Source of the DNA: Bacteroides ilei
Lineage (GTDB): Bacteria > Bacteroidota > Bacteroidia > Bacteroidales > Bacteroidaceae
Direction of reading: 5' to 3'
Assembly: GCF_900128495.1 (NCBI RefSeq)
Contig: NZ_LT635801.1
Coordinates: 1,437,997 to 1,501,996 of the forward strand
Length of the DNA stretch: 64,000 nucleotides
Under the pieces are notes generated by a model. The model was not told where the DNA came from. It searched no databases and saw only the letters and a list, made by a program, of their open reading frames with translations. A program made the position numbers and the translations under genes. Of this stretch, positions 24,995 through 34,370 are shown in pieces. Positions within the stretch are counted from its first letter, which is position 1. Each line of letters begins with the position of its first letter.

Positions 24995-27562
24995 TTATTG
25001 TGCAATAATAAATAGGCTTCCGTAAGGCTTTAAACTAAGTGTGCCATTAAAAGGCTTACGTTCCAAAGACAATGGATTCCACTGTTCCATAGTCTTGTAT
25101 CTAGAACGTAATATAATATTTTGAACGTAGTCATGATTACTATGGTTATACACAAAATAAATGTCTGCGCCCTTTACCTGACGATGATAAAAATACGTTT
25201 TGTCTGTTGGTTTGTCAGCACTTTTTATAGTTATATCAGGTTCTATTCCTGCCCTATTCAAGCCATCAGCAATCGTTTCCCCTTTGTCACAGCGTATGAT
25301 GGTCATACCATGCCTCCGTAGTTTTACAAACCATTCCTCGGCCTCTGGAGAAAGATAAGTGCGATCCTGCACTATCAGCGCTTTATATTGTGGACAACAA
25401 GATGATCCACTAAATAATGAAGACTCTTTTAATGAGCGCAACGTACATACATCATACTGATAACCTTCCGGAATAAGTGGAAGTTTATAAGTCATGGTCT
25501 TCAACGGAACATCTTCCCCGATATAGATAAGAAGATCGACAATAGGGCGTCCTGCTTGTAACAATTCGGAACAACGGGCTTGGTATTCCCAAAAATGGTC
25601 ACGACTTACCGGCCATGCCGGATTGAAACGGTGAAAAATATAAGGATGTTTACTCTTTGAATCATCATACTTCCTGTCCAACCAGGGCTGATAGCTCCCA
25701 GAACAAGCTACAAACTCATTAATGCCTTTACAATATGCAAGATTTGCAATTCGTAACAGCTTGTGCCAGCCGCTGATACAGTTCTCTTGAGATGCAGTTT
25801 CATCATTAACAAAATAGGGAGAGTCCGAAAATGCCTCGGCAGAAGAGACACGTTTACCATAAAGATGGGCAGAGGAAGAACAATCAAGACAGTCGTAATT
25901 GCCATTCACCTGATACCCCCAAAACTCTCCTTGTGGCTTGTCTGCATGTCCACGCGAAGCAATATTGTCATTTACGCATCCCAACATAGCTTGACAAGTA
26001 AAAGTTACACTATCACGTTTACAAAGGCGTGCAAATGTTCCATAAAACTGGTCACTAATTGTTGCAGAAATTGTTTGACGAAAATCATGCAAGAATTGCT
26101 CCGTTCTTTCACGGTTATCAATGATGTATCCACACAGCGCCACCAGCCACGGTCTGATGTCATAACCTGCTACACGCTTGAAATGAGTTGGCATTTCTGG
26201 AGTCCAATTGGCAATTCCAGCTTCATGACTATCCATGTGCATTCCTTGTGGCGGACACCCGATGACACAAAGTGTATCATAAATAGCTTTAAAATAGCTG
26301 TTATAGTGCAATTCAGCAGCCTTCGCATTCATCACATCTGCTTCCAACCATGTTTTAGCATACAATTCCTTGCCATTCCACACCACACGGCTACGCCCAT
26401 GTTTGGTATGTCCACCTGTATGAATGTAACCAATACGTATCATACGGTACTTCCCTTCTTTAATATGTCTCAACCCATTTATGTCTATATGGCCTTCATC
26501 ATCAACCAAAGATGTAATATCTATGATATCGTCCGCTTTTAATGCTCCTCGATTATTACCAGTTGCATGAGGATAAGTAACCTCTGAACGTAAACCGGTC
26601 TTGACTTCCCAGTTATCAATCATATCACGTCCACTAAGCCATACATCCCCGATTTCCAATTTACAGAACTTAGACGCCGCATCAGTCCAATCATGTAAAC
26701 GCACACGAAAATAACGTGCCTTTACTGCAGGAAAGTTAATAGTACGACGATTGCTTTTGTGACCGATAATATTCTCAACAGTCAATAATCGTGCAGCCGA
26801 TTTCCACGTCTTGCCATCATTACTATATTCAAGATCACCAATAGGTGGAAAATCAACATATCCAGCACCCCAAAAACGTTCTTGTGGTTTACCCGGTAAA
26901 TTCATCGAGCCATACGAACCCTTCCCACGAGGATTTGTCCGATAAGTGATAGTACTCATGACAACGGTTTTTCCGGCATCATACTCAATAATAAGTTCAG
27001 CACAATCTTCCACAATTAACCGCTCTTTCTGTATACAAACAGGAGTATATGATGCAGGAGAAGGTATCAAGAACGTAGCAATATCCTTGAAACCTTCACG
27101 ATAAAATGAAGGTAAAGAAAGTACCTCTCCTTCCTCCAATGGAAGTTCCAAAGGAACTTCAGCGCTCACCACTTGCTGCATTCCCATATCAGGTGTTATC
27201 CATGGGCCACCGGCCACATATCCGTTAGAAGCAGCTAACTCAAAGCTCAATCCTAATTCCTTGGCACGACGTGCCGCATACTTCAACATATCCCACCATT
27301 CTGGTGACATAGAAGCAAAAGCTCCTTCCTCTGAACCATGAGTCTGGTCATAATAGACTACGCCGCCCAGACCAGCCTCCTTGAACGCCCTCAAATCAGC
27401 ATCTATACCTTCTTTTGTAGTAGTTGTCTCACCATGAAACCACCACACTTTTGTGCGTGCACCGTGGTGCGGATTGCAGAACTGTTCCCATAAAGTCTCT
27501 TGCGCCTCTACTTTCGACATAGAAAAAACTGAAAGAAGCATAAATATAAAAAATTTCATCAT
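24995..27562 (-). CDS. GH106-like alpha-L-rhamnosidase
   Basis: This 855-residue protein has a signal peptide (MMKFFIFMLL to KVEAQ). The N-terminal part matches the GH106 barrel start: ARTKVWWFHGETTTTKEGI, DLRAFKEAGLGGVVYYD, SPEWWDMLKYAARRAKELGL and ASNGYVAGGPWI. A jelly-roll insertion follows (about 185-310), then MHMDSHEAGIANWTPEM (about 435) and YDIRPWLVALCG. GH106 enzymes remove alpha-L-rhamnose from pectic chains and usually exceed 1,000 residues, so this is a short version. Promoter -7 box TATTTTTG reads at 27593-27600 on the minus strand. Family assignment rests on motif recognition; the exact catalytic residues were not assigned. Confidence 0.8.
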   Translation of the reverse strand: MMKFFIFMLLSVFSMSKVEAQETLWEQFCNPHHGARTKVWWFHGETTTTKEGIDADLRAFKEAGLGGVVYYDQTHGSEEGAFASMSPEWWDMLKYAARRAKELGLSFELAASNGYVAGGPWITPDMGMQQVVSAEVPLELPLEEGEVLSLPSFYREGFKDIATFLIPSPASYTPVCIQKERLIVEDCAELIIEYDAGKTVVMSTITYRTNPRGKGSYGSMNLPGKPQERFWGAGYVDFPPIGDLEYSNDGKTWKSAARLLTVENIIGHKSNRRTINFPAVKARYFRVRLHDWTDAASKFCKLEIGDVWLSGRDMIDNWEVKTGLRSEVTYPHATGNNRGALKADDIIDITSLVDDEGHIDINGLRHIKEGKYRMIRIGYIHTGGHTKHGRSRVVWNGKELYAKTWLEADVMNAKAAELHYNSYFKAIYDTLCVIGCPPQGMHMDSHEAGIANWTPEMPTHFKRVAGYDIRPWLVALCGYIIDNRERTEQFLHDFRQTISATISDQFYGTFARLCKRDSVTFTCQAMLGCVNDNIASRGHADKPQGEFWGYQVNGNYDCLDCSSSAHLYGKRVSSAEAFSDSPYFVNDETASQENCISGWHKLLRIANLAYCKGINEFVACSGSYQPWLDRKYDDSKSKHPYIFHRFNPAWPVSRDHFWEYQARCSELLQAGRPIVDLLIYIGEDVPLKTMTYKLPLIPEGYQYDVCTLRSLKESSLFSGSSCCPQYKALIVQDRTYLSPEAEEWFVKLRRHGMTIIRCDKGETIADGLNRAGIEPDITIKSADKPTDKTYFYHRQVKGADIYFVYNHSNHDYVQNIILRSRYKTMEQWNPLSLERKPFNGTLSLKPYGSLFIIAQ

Positions 27563-27804
27563 TTATAATTTTTTTGAGTTTTAAGTTTTTGGCAAAAATA
27601 GACTTATCTATTACCAACACAAGTCCAATTTCATCCATTTACCAACATTTTTGTCTCATACACTATAGTAGCAACAAAATTAAAGGTACACTTTTGTCTC
27701 ATTATAAACTCTTTTATTCCATTTTACACATTTCCACCCTTTTACTGGATGATAACTTATAAAAATCTTTATCTTTGTGACAGAATCTATCAAGCTGTCA
27801 TAAA
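27563..27804. promoter_or_regulatory. Divergent promoter region between GH106 and HTCS
   Basis: A -7 box TATCTTTG lies at 27770-27777, about 28 bp before the HTCS start. On the minus strand TATTTTTG (27593-27600) fits the GH106 promoter. Direct repeats TTTTGTCTCAT (27649-27659 and 27692-27702, 43 bp apart) and TTACCAACA (about 27611 and 27640) lie between and may be regulator sites. Confidence 0.55.
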
Positions 27805-30800
27805 ATGAGAATAATTCGCTCAATGCAACTATTACGAACTTGTTTTTTATTGATATTCTCTGTGCTGTACACAAAAGGATATGGCATGGAAAAACTGGAA
27901 ATTATATCTCATCAACTGAACAAGATAAACGCTTTGCCCAATAATAATATCAGATGCATAACACAAGACGAAGATGGATATTTATGGCTAGGAACACTAA
28001 ATGGTCTCTACCGCTTTGATGGATACCGAGTACAGAAGTTCACAAGAACTTCCACAGGCAACAGGTCACTAATGAAAAACAATCGAATTAGCAGATTGGC
28101 ACGATGGAAAGACGGGCAAATAGCAGTAACTTTTCCACGCCAAGAGGTCATTGGGCTCAACACACGATACGGTCTATTCGAACCATTAAAAGATTCATTA
28201 GCATATGCCCAGAATTTCTGTTTAAAACAGAATATAATAATTGATAACCGTGGAAATTACATCACAGTAATTAGCAATAAGGAAGACATAGTGTATCAGA
28301 ATGTAAAAACGAACAACACATTAATATTAAAAGCTATTCCTTTATTCTTATGGAAGCTAAGTTCGGATATAAAGCTGAAAGTGGTAACGGACAGGAGAGG
28401 TCTGATATGGATTTCAACAGCAGGTGGAGGTATTACTGTATATGATAGTAATGGCAATATGCTAAAACGCATTACAGCCAACACATCAGGACACCTGATT
28501 CCATCAAATTATATAACAGATATGATTGAAGACAGAAATGGACGTATACTAGTATGTGAGCAATGGCACGGAATAACTATATTGTCAATTAAGGAGCAGA
28601 ATATGAATGTAGTTACTCTCGGTAATCAAAAAGATATAACTAACGCAAAAGAAGTAAAAGTCCTGACCAATACACCTAAAGGGGACATCATTGTTGCCAA
28701 CGACCTAGGCAAAGTATTTACAATGAACACTAACGGAGAGTTAGAAACAGCAATGTCACTACCCACAGGAGTAGAATATCTGTGTATAACGACAGACGAA
28801 AATGGACGTTTTATAGCTGGAACAAGAGACAACGGACTCTATATCGAAAAAGAATTTCTAACCCACTCTTCCAACTCGCCTTCAATAGCAAGTAACCGCA
28901 TAGACTGTATTCTTACAGACCAAAAGGGAAGAATATGGATATGCAACGTTTATGGCATGGTCGATATGTTGGAACGTAGGGGGGGAGGATGGATGTTCAA
29001 ACATTTCTTTACCCAATTTCACGGATTGGAAGTAAAATCAATGATTTGCGACCATAATGGCAAAATATGGATGGCAACGAACATTGGAATATTCTGTTTT
29101 AATCCAGAACACCTTATTAAAGACAGTGAATCTTATACAAGGTATCCTTTGAGTATAGATGATGAAGAAATAAGGGTAACTTGTCTGATGGAAGACTCAA
29201 AGAAGGCTATATGGGCTGGGACATCTGGATGGGGCGTGTTCGTACGAGCTGATAGCAAAGACTTCGCACCATTTAGTAAACAAAGCGGAGTGACCCGTAC
29301 TATCAATGCCATCATTGAAGATACAGAACATAATATATGGCTAGCGGGCGATGAAGGGGCATTATGTTATTCACTTGATTGCGGCTCAACATTCAAGCTA
29401 TATTCACAAACCACTCCACTCAGGAATATCTTTAATTCACATTGTGCTGCAACAATGAACGATGGACGAGTTGTACTGGGTTCACTCGACGGTGCATTGA
29501 TAACCAGTAAAAAAATGATTCAGCAGACAGGTGTAGAACAAACATTGCGAATTTCAGAGATAAAGGTCAATGATACACCATTACAATATAGTGATAAAAT
29601 AAAACTAAAGCATAACCAAAACGCTCTAACATTTTTCTTTTCCGACTTATCGTTTAACGCTAATCGCTCAACATACTATTCCTACCTGTTGGAAGGATTG
29701 GCTATGCAATGGAGTGAACCGTCAACGGCAAATTTTGCAAATTTCAATGCTTTGCAACCAGGACATTACATTTTCCGTGTGAAGATAGTCGATAGTAATG
29801 CAAAGATACATGAGCAATCGATAGCATTTACAATCCTTTTACCATGGTGGCAGACATGGTGGTTTCGTTTATTTATATTGCTAATTCTAATAGCAATAGC
29901 TACGCAATTCTATGCACATTACCGCCGTGAAGTCAAGTTGAAACAAACAGTCCACGATGAGCGGCTACTGACGGAATACAGGGTAAAGTTTTTTACAAAC
30001 ATTTCGCATGAATTTCGCACTCCACTAACATTGATTCAGGGAGCAATGGACAAAATAATATTATCAGAAAAAAAGTCTGAACAACTACAACCGTCGTTAT
30101 ATGTGATGCAACGTAACGTTGTACGAATGAAAAGACTGATAGACCAGTTCCTAGAATTCAGAAAGATGGAAACAGGTAACATGGAACTGCATTTAGAACA
30201 AGTAGAAATAGTGGAGATGTTGAAAGATATATTCTTGTCATTTCATGAATTCAGCGATCGTCGACGTATCAACTACAAATTCTTTACTACACACAAACAA
30301 TTGATAATGTATGCAGACCGAAGCTATATAGACAAAATAGCCTATAATCTGTTAAGCAATGCCTTCAAATATACCCCTGTAGGAGGAGAAATCTCCATGA
30401 AGCTATCCGTAGAAGGGAAAACATTAGTAGTAACCGTACAAGATACAGGCATCGGCGTACCCGAAAAGAGGCGTGAAAAACTCTTTGAAAGATATAACTG
30501 TTCAAAGGTGAATGCCAATTCTATTGGAATTGGGTTAAACCTAACTGCCGAGTTGGTAAAGAAACATCAGGGCACGATAATTTACAAGCCGGGAGAAGAA
30601 GGCGGTTCTGTGTTCCAATTCACATTACCTATAGACAAAACAAAATACAAAGCAGACGATTTCTTACAATATTCAGAATTAATGTTACAACAAGAACGTC
30701 TAAATAGTTCTAAAATACAAATATCACACCCTATGCCAGCACGGCCAATGAATAACAAGACGGTTCTTATTGTAGAAGATGACTATGATATACAAGATTT

Positions 30801-31581
30801 CTTACAACAAGAACTTTTGAACTATTTCCATGTGGAGGTAGCAAATGATGGTGCAGAAGCTATTGAACTAATTGAAGAAAACATGCCTGACCTTATGATA
30901 ACAGACATTCGCATGCCACATATGAATGGGTTCCAGCTGTTAACACATATACGAAAAAGCAATTACCGATATCTGCCAGTAATAATGCTTACGGCTGTCG
31001 ACACAGCAGAAACTGAACTAAAAAGTATAAAATATGGAGCTGACATTTATCTGTCCAAACCTTTCGATATGCGTATTCTTGTTGCCCACTGTGCAGCATT
31101 AATGCAAAAATTTAATGATATCAAAAAAACTTCTACAATAAAACAAGCCACACCAAAATTACAGCAAAACACAAATATAACAAAGGAGGTACCCCCAACA
31201 ACAAAAATGATAATAATAAACGAACATGACCGTAAATTCCTCGACCACTTCAATGCATACATTCAAAACCACATTGATGATAAAAATCTAAACATTGATT
31301 GCATATCTGAAACTATGGGTTACGGACGTTCTAGTTTCTATCGCAAAGTGACCACGCTCATCGGATGTTCACCTAAAGAGTATATACGTAAACTACGTAT
31401 AGAACGTGCAGCAGAGTTATTACGTTCATCGGACACAATAACAGTCGCAGAAGTAGCATATATGACAGGCTTTAATACCCCACAATATTTCAGCACCGTC
31501 TTCCGAGCTTACTATAATATGCTTCCTTCTGAATATCAAAAGTCAGCAGAATCATACTGTTCAATATCGACAACAGAGTAA
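27805..31581 (+). CDS. Hybrid two-component regulator (HTCS) with AraC output, rhamnogalacturonan locus
   Basis: This 1,258-residue protein spans the inner membrane. After a signal/anchor it has a periplasmic sensor of two seven-bladed propellers made of Reg_prop repeats (first GYLWLGTLNGLYRFDGY near 50-70, with several later copies) and a Y_Y_Y domain (about 600-680). The membrane helix lies at about 685-705. The histidine kinase has phospho-acceptor His735 in NISHEFRTPLTL and an ATPase domain with NLLSNAFKYTP. The receiver domain (about 985-1100) has Asp1034 in ITDIRMPHMNG, and the AraC helix-turn-helix lies at about 1145-1250. It is divergent from GH106-GH2, so it probably senses a rhamnogalacturonan oligosaccharide and activates them. 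It lies inside the inserted segment. Confidence 0.95.
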   Translation: MRIIRSMQLLRTCFLLIFSVLYTKGYGMEKLEIISHQLNKINALPNNNIRCITQDEDGYLWLGTLNGLYRFDGYRVQKFTRTSTGNRSLMKNNRISRLARWKDGQIAVTFPRQEVIGLNTRYGLFEPLKDSLAYAQNFCLKQNIIIDNRGNYITVISNKEDIVYQNVKTNNTLILKAIPLFLWKLSSDIKLKVVTDRRGLIWISTAGGGITVYDSNGNMLKRITANTSGHLIPSNYITDMIEDRNGRILVCEQWHGITILSIKEQNMNVVTLGNQKDITNAKEVKVLTNTPKGDIIVANDLGKVFTMNTNGELETAMSLPTGVEYLCITTDENGRFIAGTRDNGLYIEKEFLTHSSNSPSIASNRIDCILTDQKGRIWICNVYGMVDMLERRGGGWMFKHFFTQFHGLEVKSMICDHNGKIWMATNIGIFCFNPEHLIKDSESYTRYPLSIDDEEIRVTCLMEDSKKAIWAGTSGWGVFVRADSKDFAPFSKQSGVTRTINAIIEDTEHNIWLAGDEGALCYSLDCGSTFKLYSQTTPLRNIFNSHCAATMNDGRVVLGSLDGALITSKKMIQQTGVEQTLRISEIKVNDTPLQYSDKIKLKHNQNALTFFFSDLSFNANRSTYYSYLLEGLAMQWSEPSTANFANFNALQPGHYIFRVKIVDSNAKIHEQSIAFTILLPWWQTWWFRLFILLILIAIATQFYAHYRREVKLKQTVHDERLLTEYRVKFFTNISHEFRTPLTLIQGAMDKIILSEKKSEQLQPSLYVMQRNVVRMKRLIDQFLEFRKMETGNMELHLEQVEIVEMLKDIFLSFHEFSDRRRINYKFFTTHKQLIMYADRSYIDKIAYNLLSNAFKYTPVGGEISMKLSVEGKTLVVTVQDTGIGVPEKRREKLFERYNCSKVNANSIGIGLNLTAELVKKHQGTIIYKPGEEGGSVFQFTLPIDKTKYKADDFLQYSELMLQQERLNSSKIQISHPMPARPMNNKTVLIVEDDYDIQDFLQQELLNYFHVEVANDGAEAIELIEENMPDLMITDIRMPHMNGFQLLTHIRKSNYRYLPVIMLTAVDTAETELKSIKYGADIYLSKPFDMRILVAHCAALMQKFNDIKKTSTIKQATPKLQQNTNITKEVPPTTKMIIINEHDRKFLDHFNAYIQNHIDDKNLNIDCISETMGYGRSSFYRKVTTLIGCSPKEYIRKLRIERAAELLRSSDTITVAEVAYMTGFNTPQYFSTVFRAYYNMLPSEYQKSAESYCSISTTE

Positions 31582-31739
31582 ATCCAAAAGAAAACACAAG
31601 AAAAAGAAGAAGTAGACAATTAGTATTAAACAAATTTACTTAAAAGCCATTAACCTTGGAATAATCCCACTGGATTCGAAATAAAAATCTACCCGTTTTT
31701 AGGGCTCATATTCTTTTTTTCGTATATTTGAGCGCAATG
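31582..31739 (+). promoter_or_regulatory. Stranded ndk promoter at the right end of the inserted segment
   Basis: This short gap carries a perfect -7 box TATATTTG at 31723-31730, then AGCGCAATG and the 8-bp AATCTTTG that abuts IS66 copy 2. Joining it in thought to the same AATCTTTG at 20847 restores a leader of about 40 bases before the ndk ATG. The promoter now points into the end of the IS, opposite to tnp transcription. Confidence 0.7.
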
Positions 31740-31747
31740 AATCTTTG
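31740..31747. repeat. Inner flank repeat AATCTTTG, right copy
   Basis: Identical to 20847-20854 and directly before the left end of IS66 copy 2. It pairs with that copy, not with anything at 34349. Confidence 0.88.
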
Positions 31748-31865
31748 GTAAGTATTCGGCCAACTACAGGTATTAAACCTTTATATACAACAATAGCGAC
31801 TGTCACTATGAACCTAATAGTATCAGCCGCTATTGTTTTGTTGAACCCATATGTTACAATTTATA

Positions 31866-33491
31866 TCAGTTACAAGATTCCTCCTTTTGCCTTGTCAGTA
31901 CACATTCCGGATGTTTCAACTTCCATTTATGTGGAAGTAGATTCAAAAGTTCTTCTTGGGTTGCCTTTTTGTGATAAGGCATTTGTGCGATAACATCGTT
32001 CAGGTATACCCTGGGATTTACCCCGTGCGCCTTACATGTGGCCAGCAGAGAACATATGACAGACATATTAACCGCAGCTTCGTGATTACCACAGAAGAGA
32101 AAATTTTTTCTGCTCAGAGTGATGGGCCGTTGGACATTTTCCGCCAGATTGTTGTCCCAGTACAGGCGGCCATCGTCCAGACATCTCATAATATTATCCC
32201 ATTTGGTATAGGCATATGTTATGGCCTTGCCTGTCAAAGAACTTGGACTGTATTTAATTCCTTCTGTCTCCATCCATACCTTCATTGCCTCCATGATTGG
32301 CCTGGACAGTTCCTGACGCGTCTGTCTGCGCTCATCATATGACAGGCCGGCTTCGTCACACTGGCGTTCTATTTTATAGATATGCTGTATCTGAGTCAGT
32401 GCATGTTGCGCCATCTCCCTGTTTTCATCCAAAGCCTGCTCAAAATGACGGCGTATATGCACCAGGCAGTTGAGTAGCCGCACGTCGGGGTTGGTCTTGA
32501 AGGCTGTTTCATAACCTGCAAAACCGTCACATTGAAGATATCCCTTGAAGTGATAGTGATTTGCCAGGGATTCGATGACCGCTCCGGCCCGTGATCCCCC
32601 GTCGTAATGGAAGATGACCAGTTTCTCCATGACTGATCTTACCATCCAGAGATATTCCTTGTCGGCTCTGTGTTTTTCTCTGTTAATGACCGGAACTGTA
32701 GTTTCATCCGCCTGTACATAGTCACAGGAGAAGACTTCCCATTTGAGTTCTTCATACAGAGGCTTAAGCAGTTCCACGGTTTTCTTGAACCAGCCGTCCA
32801 GTGTACTTTCGGTAAGGCCTTTCATTCCAAGATGGCGGTATTGCTGTATCTGACGGTAGAACGGGACATGATATTCATACTTCTGAAGCAGTATCTCGGC
32901 AAGCAGGCTGGTGTCAGCAATGCACTTGTCGACCGGCATCAGCGGCATGGGAGCTATCTCTACGCCTTTCTGTCCGGCTGGAGGAAGCAGGGTACTATCC
33001 TTGAGAGCATATTTGGGACGGATGATCACCTTGACGTAAAGCATTCCCGGCTTGTGTTTGACGACTTTTGTTATCTCTTCGCCTATTCTACGGTATAAAG
33101 ACAAGTCTACGCCTTTCGGTTCTATTGTATCGGTTTCCAATACGGGCAAGTCCTCTATCATTTTGCGGTTCTGACGATTTCGTTTTACGTCTTCCACCGA
33201 TTCCTTCTCAATCTTTTCCACAGCCTCGTCCCGCTTTTCTTCCGCCTGCTGCCGGAGTCCGGAAAACTCGTCGGCAAAGAGATCTGGCATATTAGGATCA
33301 TATACGCGAAGTTTCTCCGATTTATGACCAAAGAGCTGACGGTTCAGCCATGCGACCTGAGCCGTCAACTCCTTGATACGTTCCTGCAGATTTTTTATCT
33401 GTTCGGATTGATTCTTATTAGTAGTAGACAATGAGGCTATAGAGGCATTCAGCCCTTCTATCGTCTTGAGTAAAATTTCTTTTTCTTCCAT
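31866..33491 (-). CDS. tnpC: IS66 family transposase TnpC (copy 2)
   Basis: This 541-residue protein is identical to the copy 1 transposase except for His in place of Arg in FGHKSEKL, at the end of the N-terminal coiled coil. All DDE-region motifs (QADET, CDGFAGY, NLAENVQ) are kept. The change falls in a stretch that is normally basic and probably contacts DNA, so activity could be altered, but nothing proves loss. Confidence 0.95.
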   Translation of the reverse strand: MEEKEILLKTIEGLNASIASLSTTNKNQSEQIKNLQERIKELTAQVAWLNRQLFGHKSEKLRVYDPNMPDLFADEFSGLRQQAEEKRDEAVEKIEKESVEDVKRNRQNRKMIEDLPVLETDTIEPKGVDLSLYRRIGEEITKVVKHKPGMLYVKVIIRPKYALKDSTLLPPAGQKGVEIAPMPLMPVDKCIADTSLLAEILLQKYEYHVPFYRQIQQYRHLGMKGLTESTLDGWFKKTVELLKPLYEELKWEVFSCDYVQADETTVPVINREKHRADKEYLWMVRSVMEKLVIFHYDGGSRAGAVIESLANHYHFKGYLQCDGFAGYETAFKTNPDVRLLNCLVHIRRHFEQALDENREMAQHALTQIQHIYKIERQCDEAGLSYDERRQTRQELSRPIMEAMKVWMETEGIKYSPSSLTGKAITYAYTKWDNIMRCLDDGRLYWDNNLAENVQRPITLSRKNFLFCGNHEAAVNMSVICSLLATCKAHGVNPRVYLNDVIAQMPYHKKATQEELLNLLPHKWKLKHPECVLTRQKEESCN

Positions 33492-33578
33492 TGTCTATAC
33501 TTCTTTTAATGATGTAAATATACTAATTAACAGTGAATTATGCAACAATATCCAAAGTTTACTCACATAAAAAACATG

Positions 33579-33947
33579 TTATACATGGTATTCCTTACGT
33601 TCGGCTCTTAACCGCCGGAGCCTCTGTTCCGGGTTTTCCTGTATTCCTTCAACCATCATCACCAGATCGCGCCACTCCATGGGATAGCTGTTTGATTTGG
33701 GATCATACTCCGGCAACTTGAAGCGACCGGCCTCCAGACGTTTTACATACATTACCATACCTCCGTCTTCGGCATGAAGGAGTTTCATTAGCCTGCGGCT
33801 GGAACCGATGAAGATGAAGACATCACCGTTCCTCACTTCACTGTTCATTTTCTCATGTACCACTCCGCATAGCGAACTGATACCCTTGCGCATATCTGTC
33901 CTGCCAGGACACAGGAAGTAGCGCATCGTGTCGTTCAGGTTAAACAT
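33579..33947 (-). CDS. tnpB: IS66 accessory protein TnpB (copy 2)
   Basis: This 122-residue protein is identical to the TnpB of copy 1, including the PGRTDMRKGI start motif and FIFIGSSRRLMKLL. It overlaps tnpA by 8 bp. Confidence 0.94.
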   Translation of the reverse strand: MFNLNDTMRYFLCPGRTDMRKGISSLCGVVHEKMNSEVRNGDVFIFIGSSRRLMKLLHAEDGGMVMYVKRLEAGRFKLPEYDPKSNSYPMEWRDLVMMVEGIQENPEQRLRRLRAERKEYHV

Positions 33948-34263
33948 GACCGTTTCGAAGACTTTGGGTAAATATTTCCTTCAGCAAATCTTCAGAACCG
34001 CTCCCGAAGTGGGCACGAAGTCCATTGGGAAACAGCAGCGCAACACCATGCGGCAATTGTTCTTCTTGGGAAGACTCCGTAAATGCCTGTTTAAAACTGA
34101 TAGGAGCCAACTCGTGTTTGATACTGCTCCTGTCAACGGAACATTTTCTACGCCAGTAGTGATAGGTTGAATAACTTACACCTATCTGTTGAAGGTACGA
34201 CTTCAACGGCAGCTCGCTTTGTTGCACCTGCAATTCTAATTCTTCAAATTCTTGTCTGTTCAT
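33940..34263 (-). CDS. tnpA: IS66 accessory protein TnpA (copy 2)
   Basis: This 107-residue protein is identical to TnpA of copy 1, with the YSTYHYWRRKC helix-turn-helix-like segment. It opens the tnpABC operon of this copy. Confidence 0.93.
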   Translation of the reverse strand: MNRQEFEELELQVQQSELPLKSYLQQIGVSYSTYHYWRRKCSVDRSSIKHELAPISFKQAFTESSQEEQLPHGVALLFPNGLRAHFGSGSEDLLKEIFTQSLRNGHV

Positions 34264-34348
34264 AATAATTGAGGTTTGATTGTATTCACTGCCGCAAAGC
34301 TACAACCAAACCTCAAAGTGTAAAAGGTGCATTTCTTCGAATGCTTAC

Positions 34349-34356
34349 AGACATCA
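34349..34356. repeat. Outer target-site duplication AGACATCA, right copy
   Basis: The same eight bases as 18239-18246. Joining the two removes the insertion and places the GH127 stop (18229) about 30 bp before the terminator at 34371. Confidence 0.9.
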
Positions 34357-34370
34357 ATACATTGAAAAAT

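Larger units (their letters stand above)
18247..34348. mobile_element. Composite/cointegrate structure: IS66 - 10.9-kb rhamnogalacturonan/ndk segment - IS66
   Basis: Two IS66 copies in the same orientation bracket 20847-31747. The outer flanks are AGACATCA on both sides; the inner flanks are AATCTTTG on both sides. A pair of independent insertions would instead show matching flanks on the two sides of each IS. The observed pattern is what fusion of a circle carrying one IS (inserted at AATCTTTG) into the target AGACATCA produces, either by replicative transposition or by recombination with a resident IS. The bracketed DNA is visibly more AT-rich than the xylan genes around it. Confidence 0.85.
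31748..34348 (-). mobile_element. IS66-family insertion sequence, copy 2
   Basis: This 2,601-bp element has the same ends and gene order as copy 1 and the same orientation. It has one extra A in the A run near 33566 and the His variant of TnpC (base 33325). Differences outside those listed for copy 1 were not found by eye. Confidence 0.95.

Noticed and set aside
18247..34348. Integrative conjugative element or prophage
   Set aside because: No integrase, relaxase, mobilisation or phage structural gene lies between the IS copies; the flanking duplications are explained by IS66.
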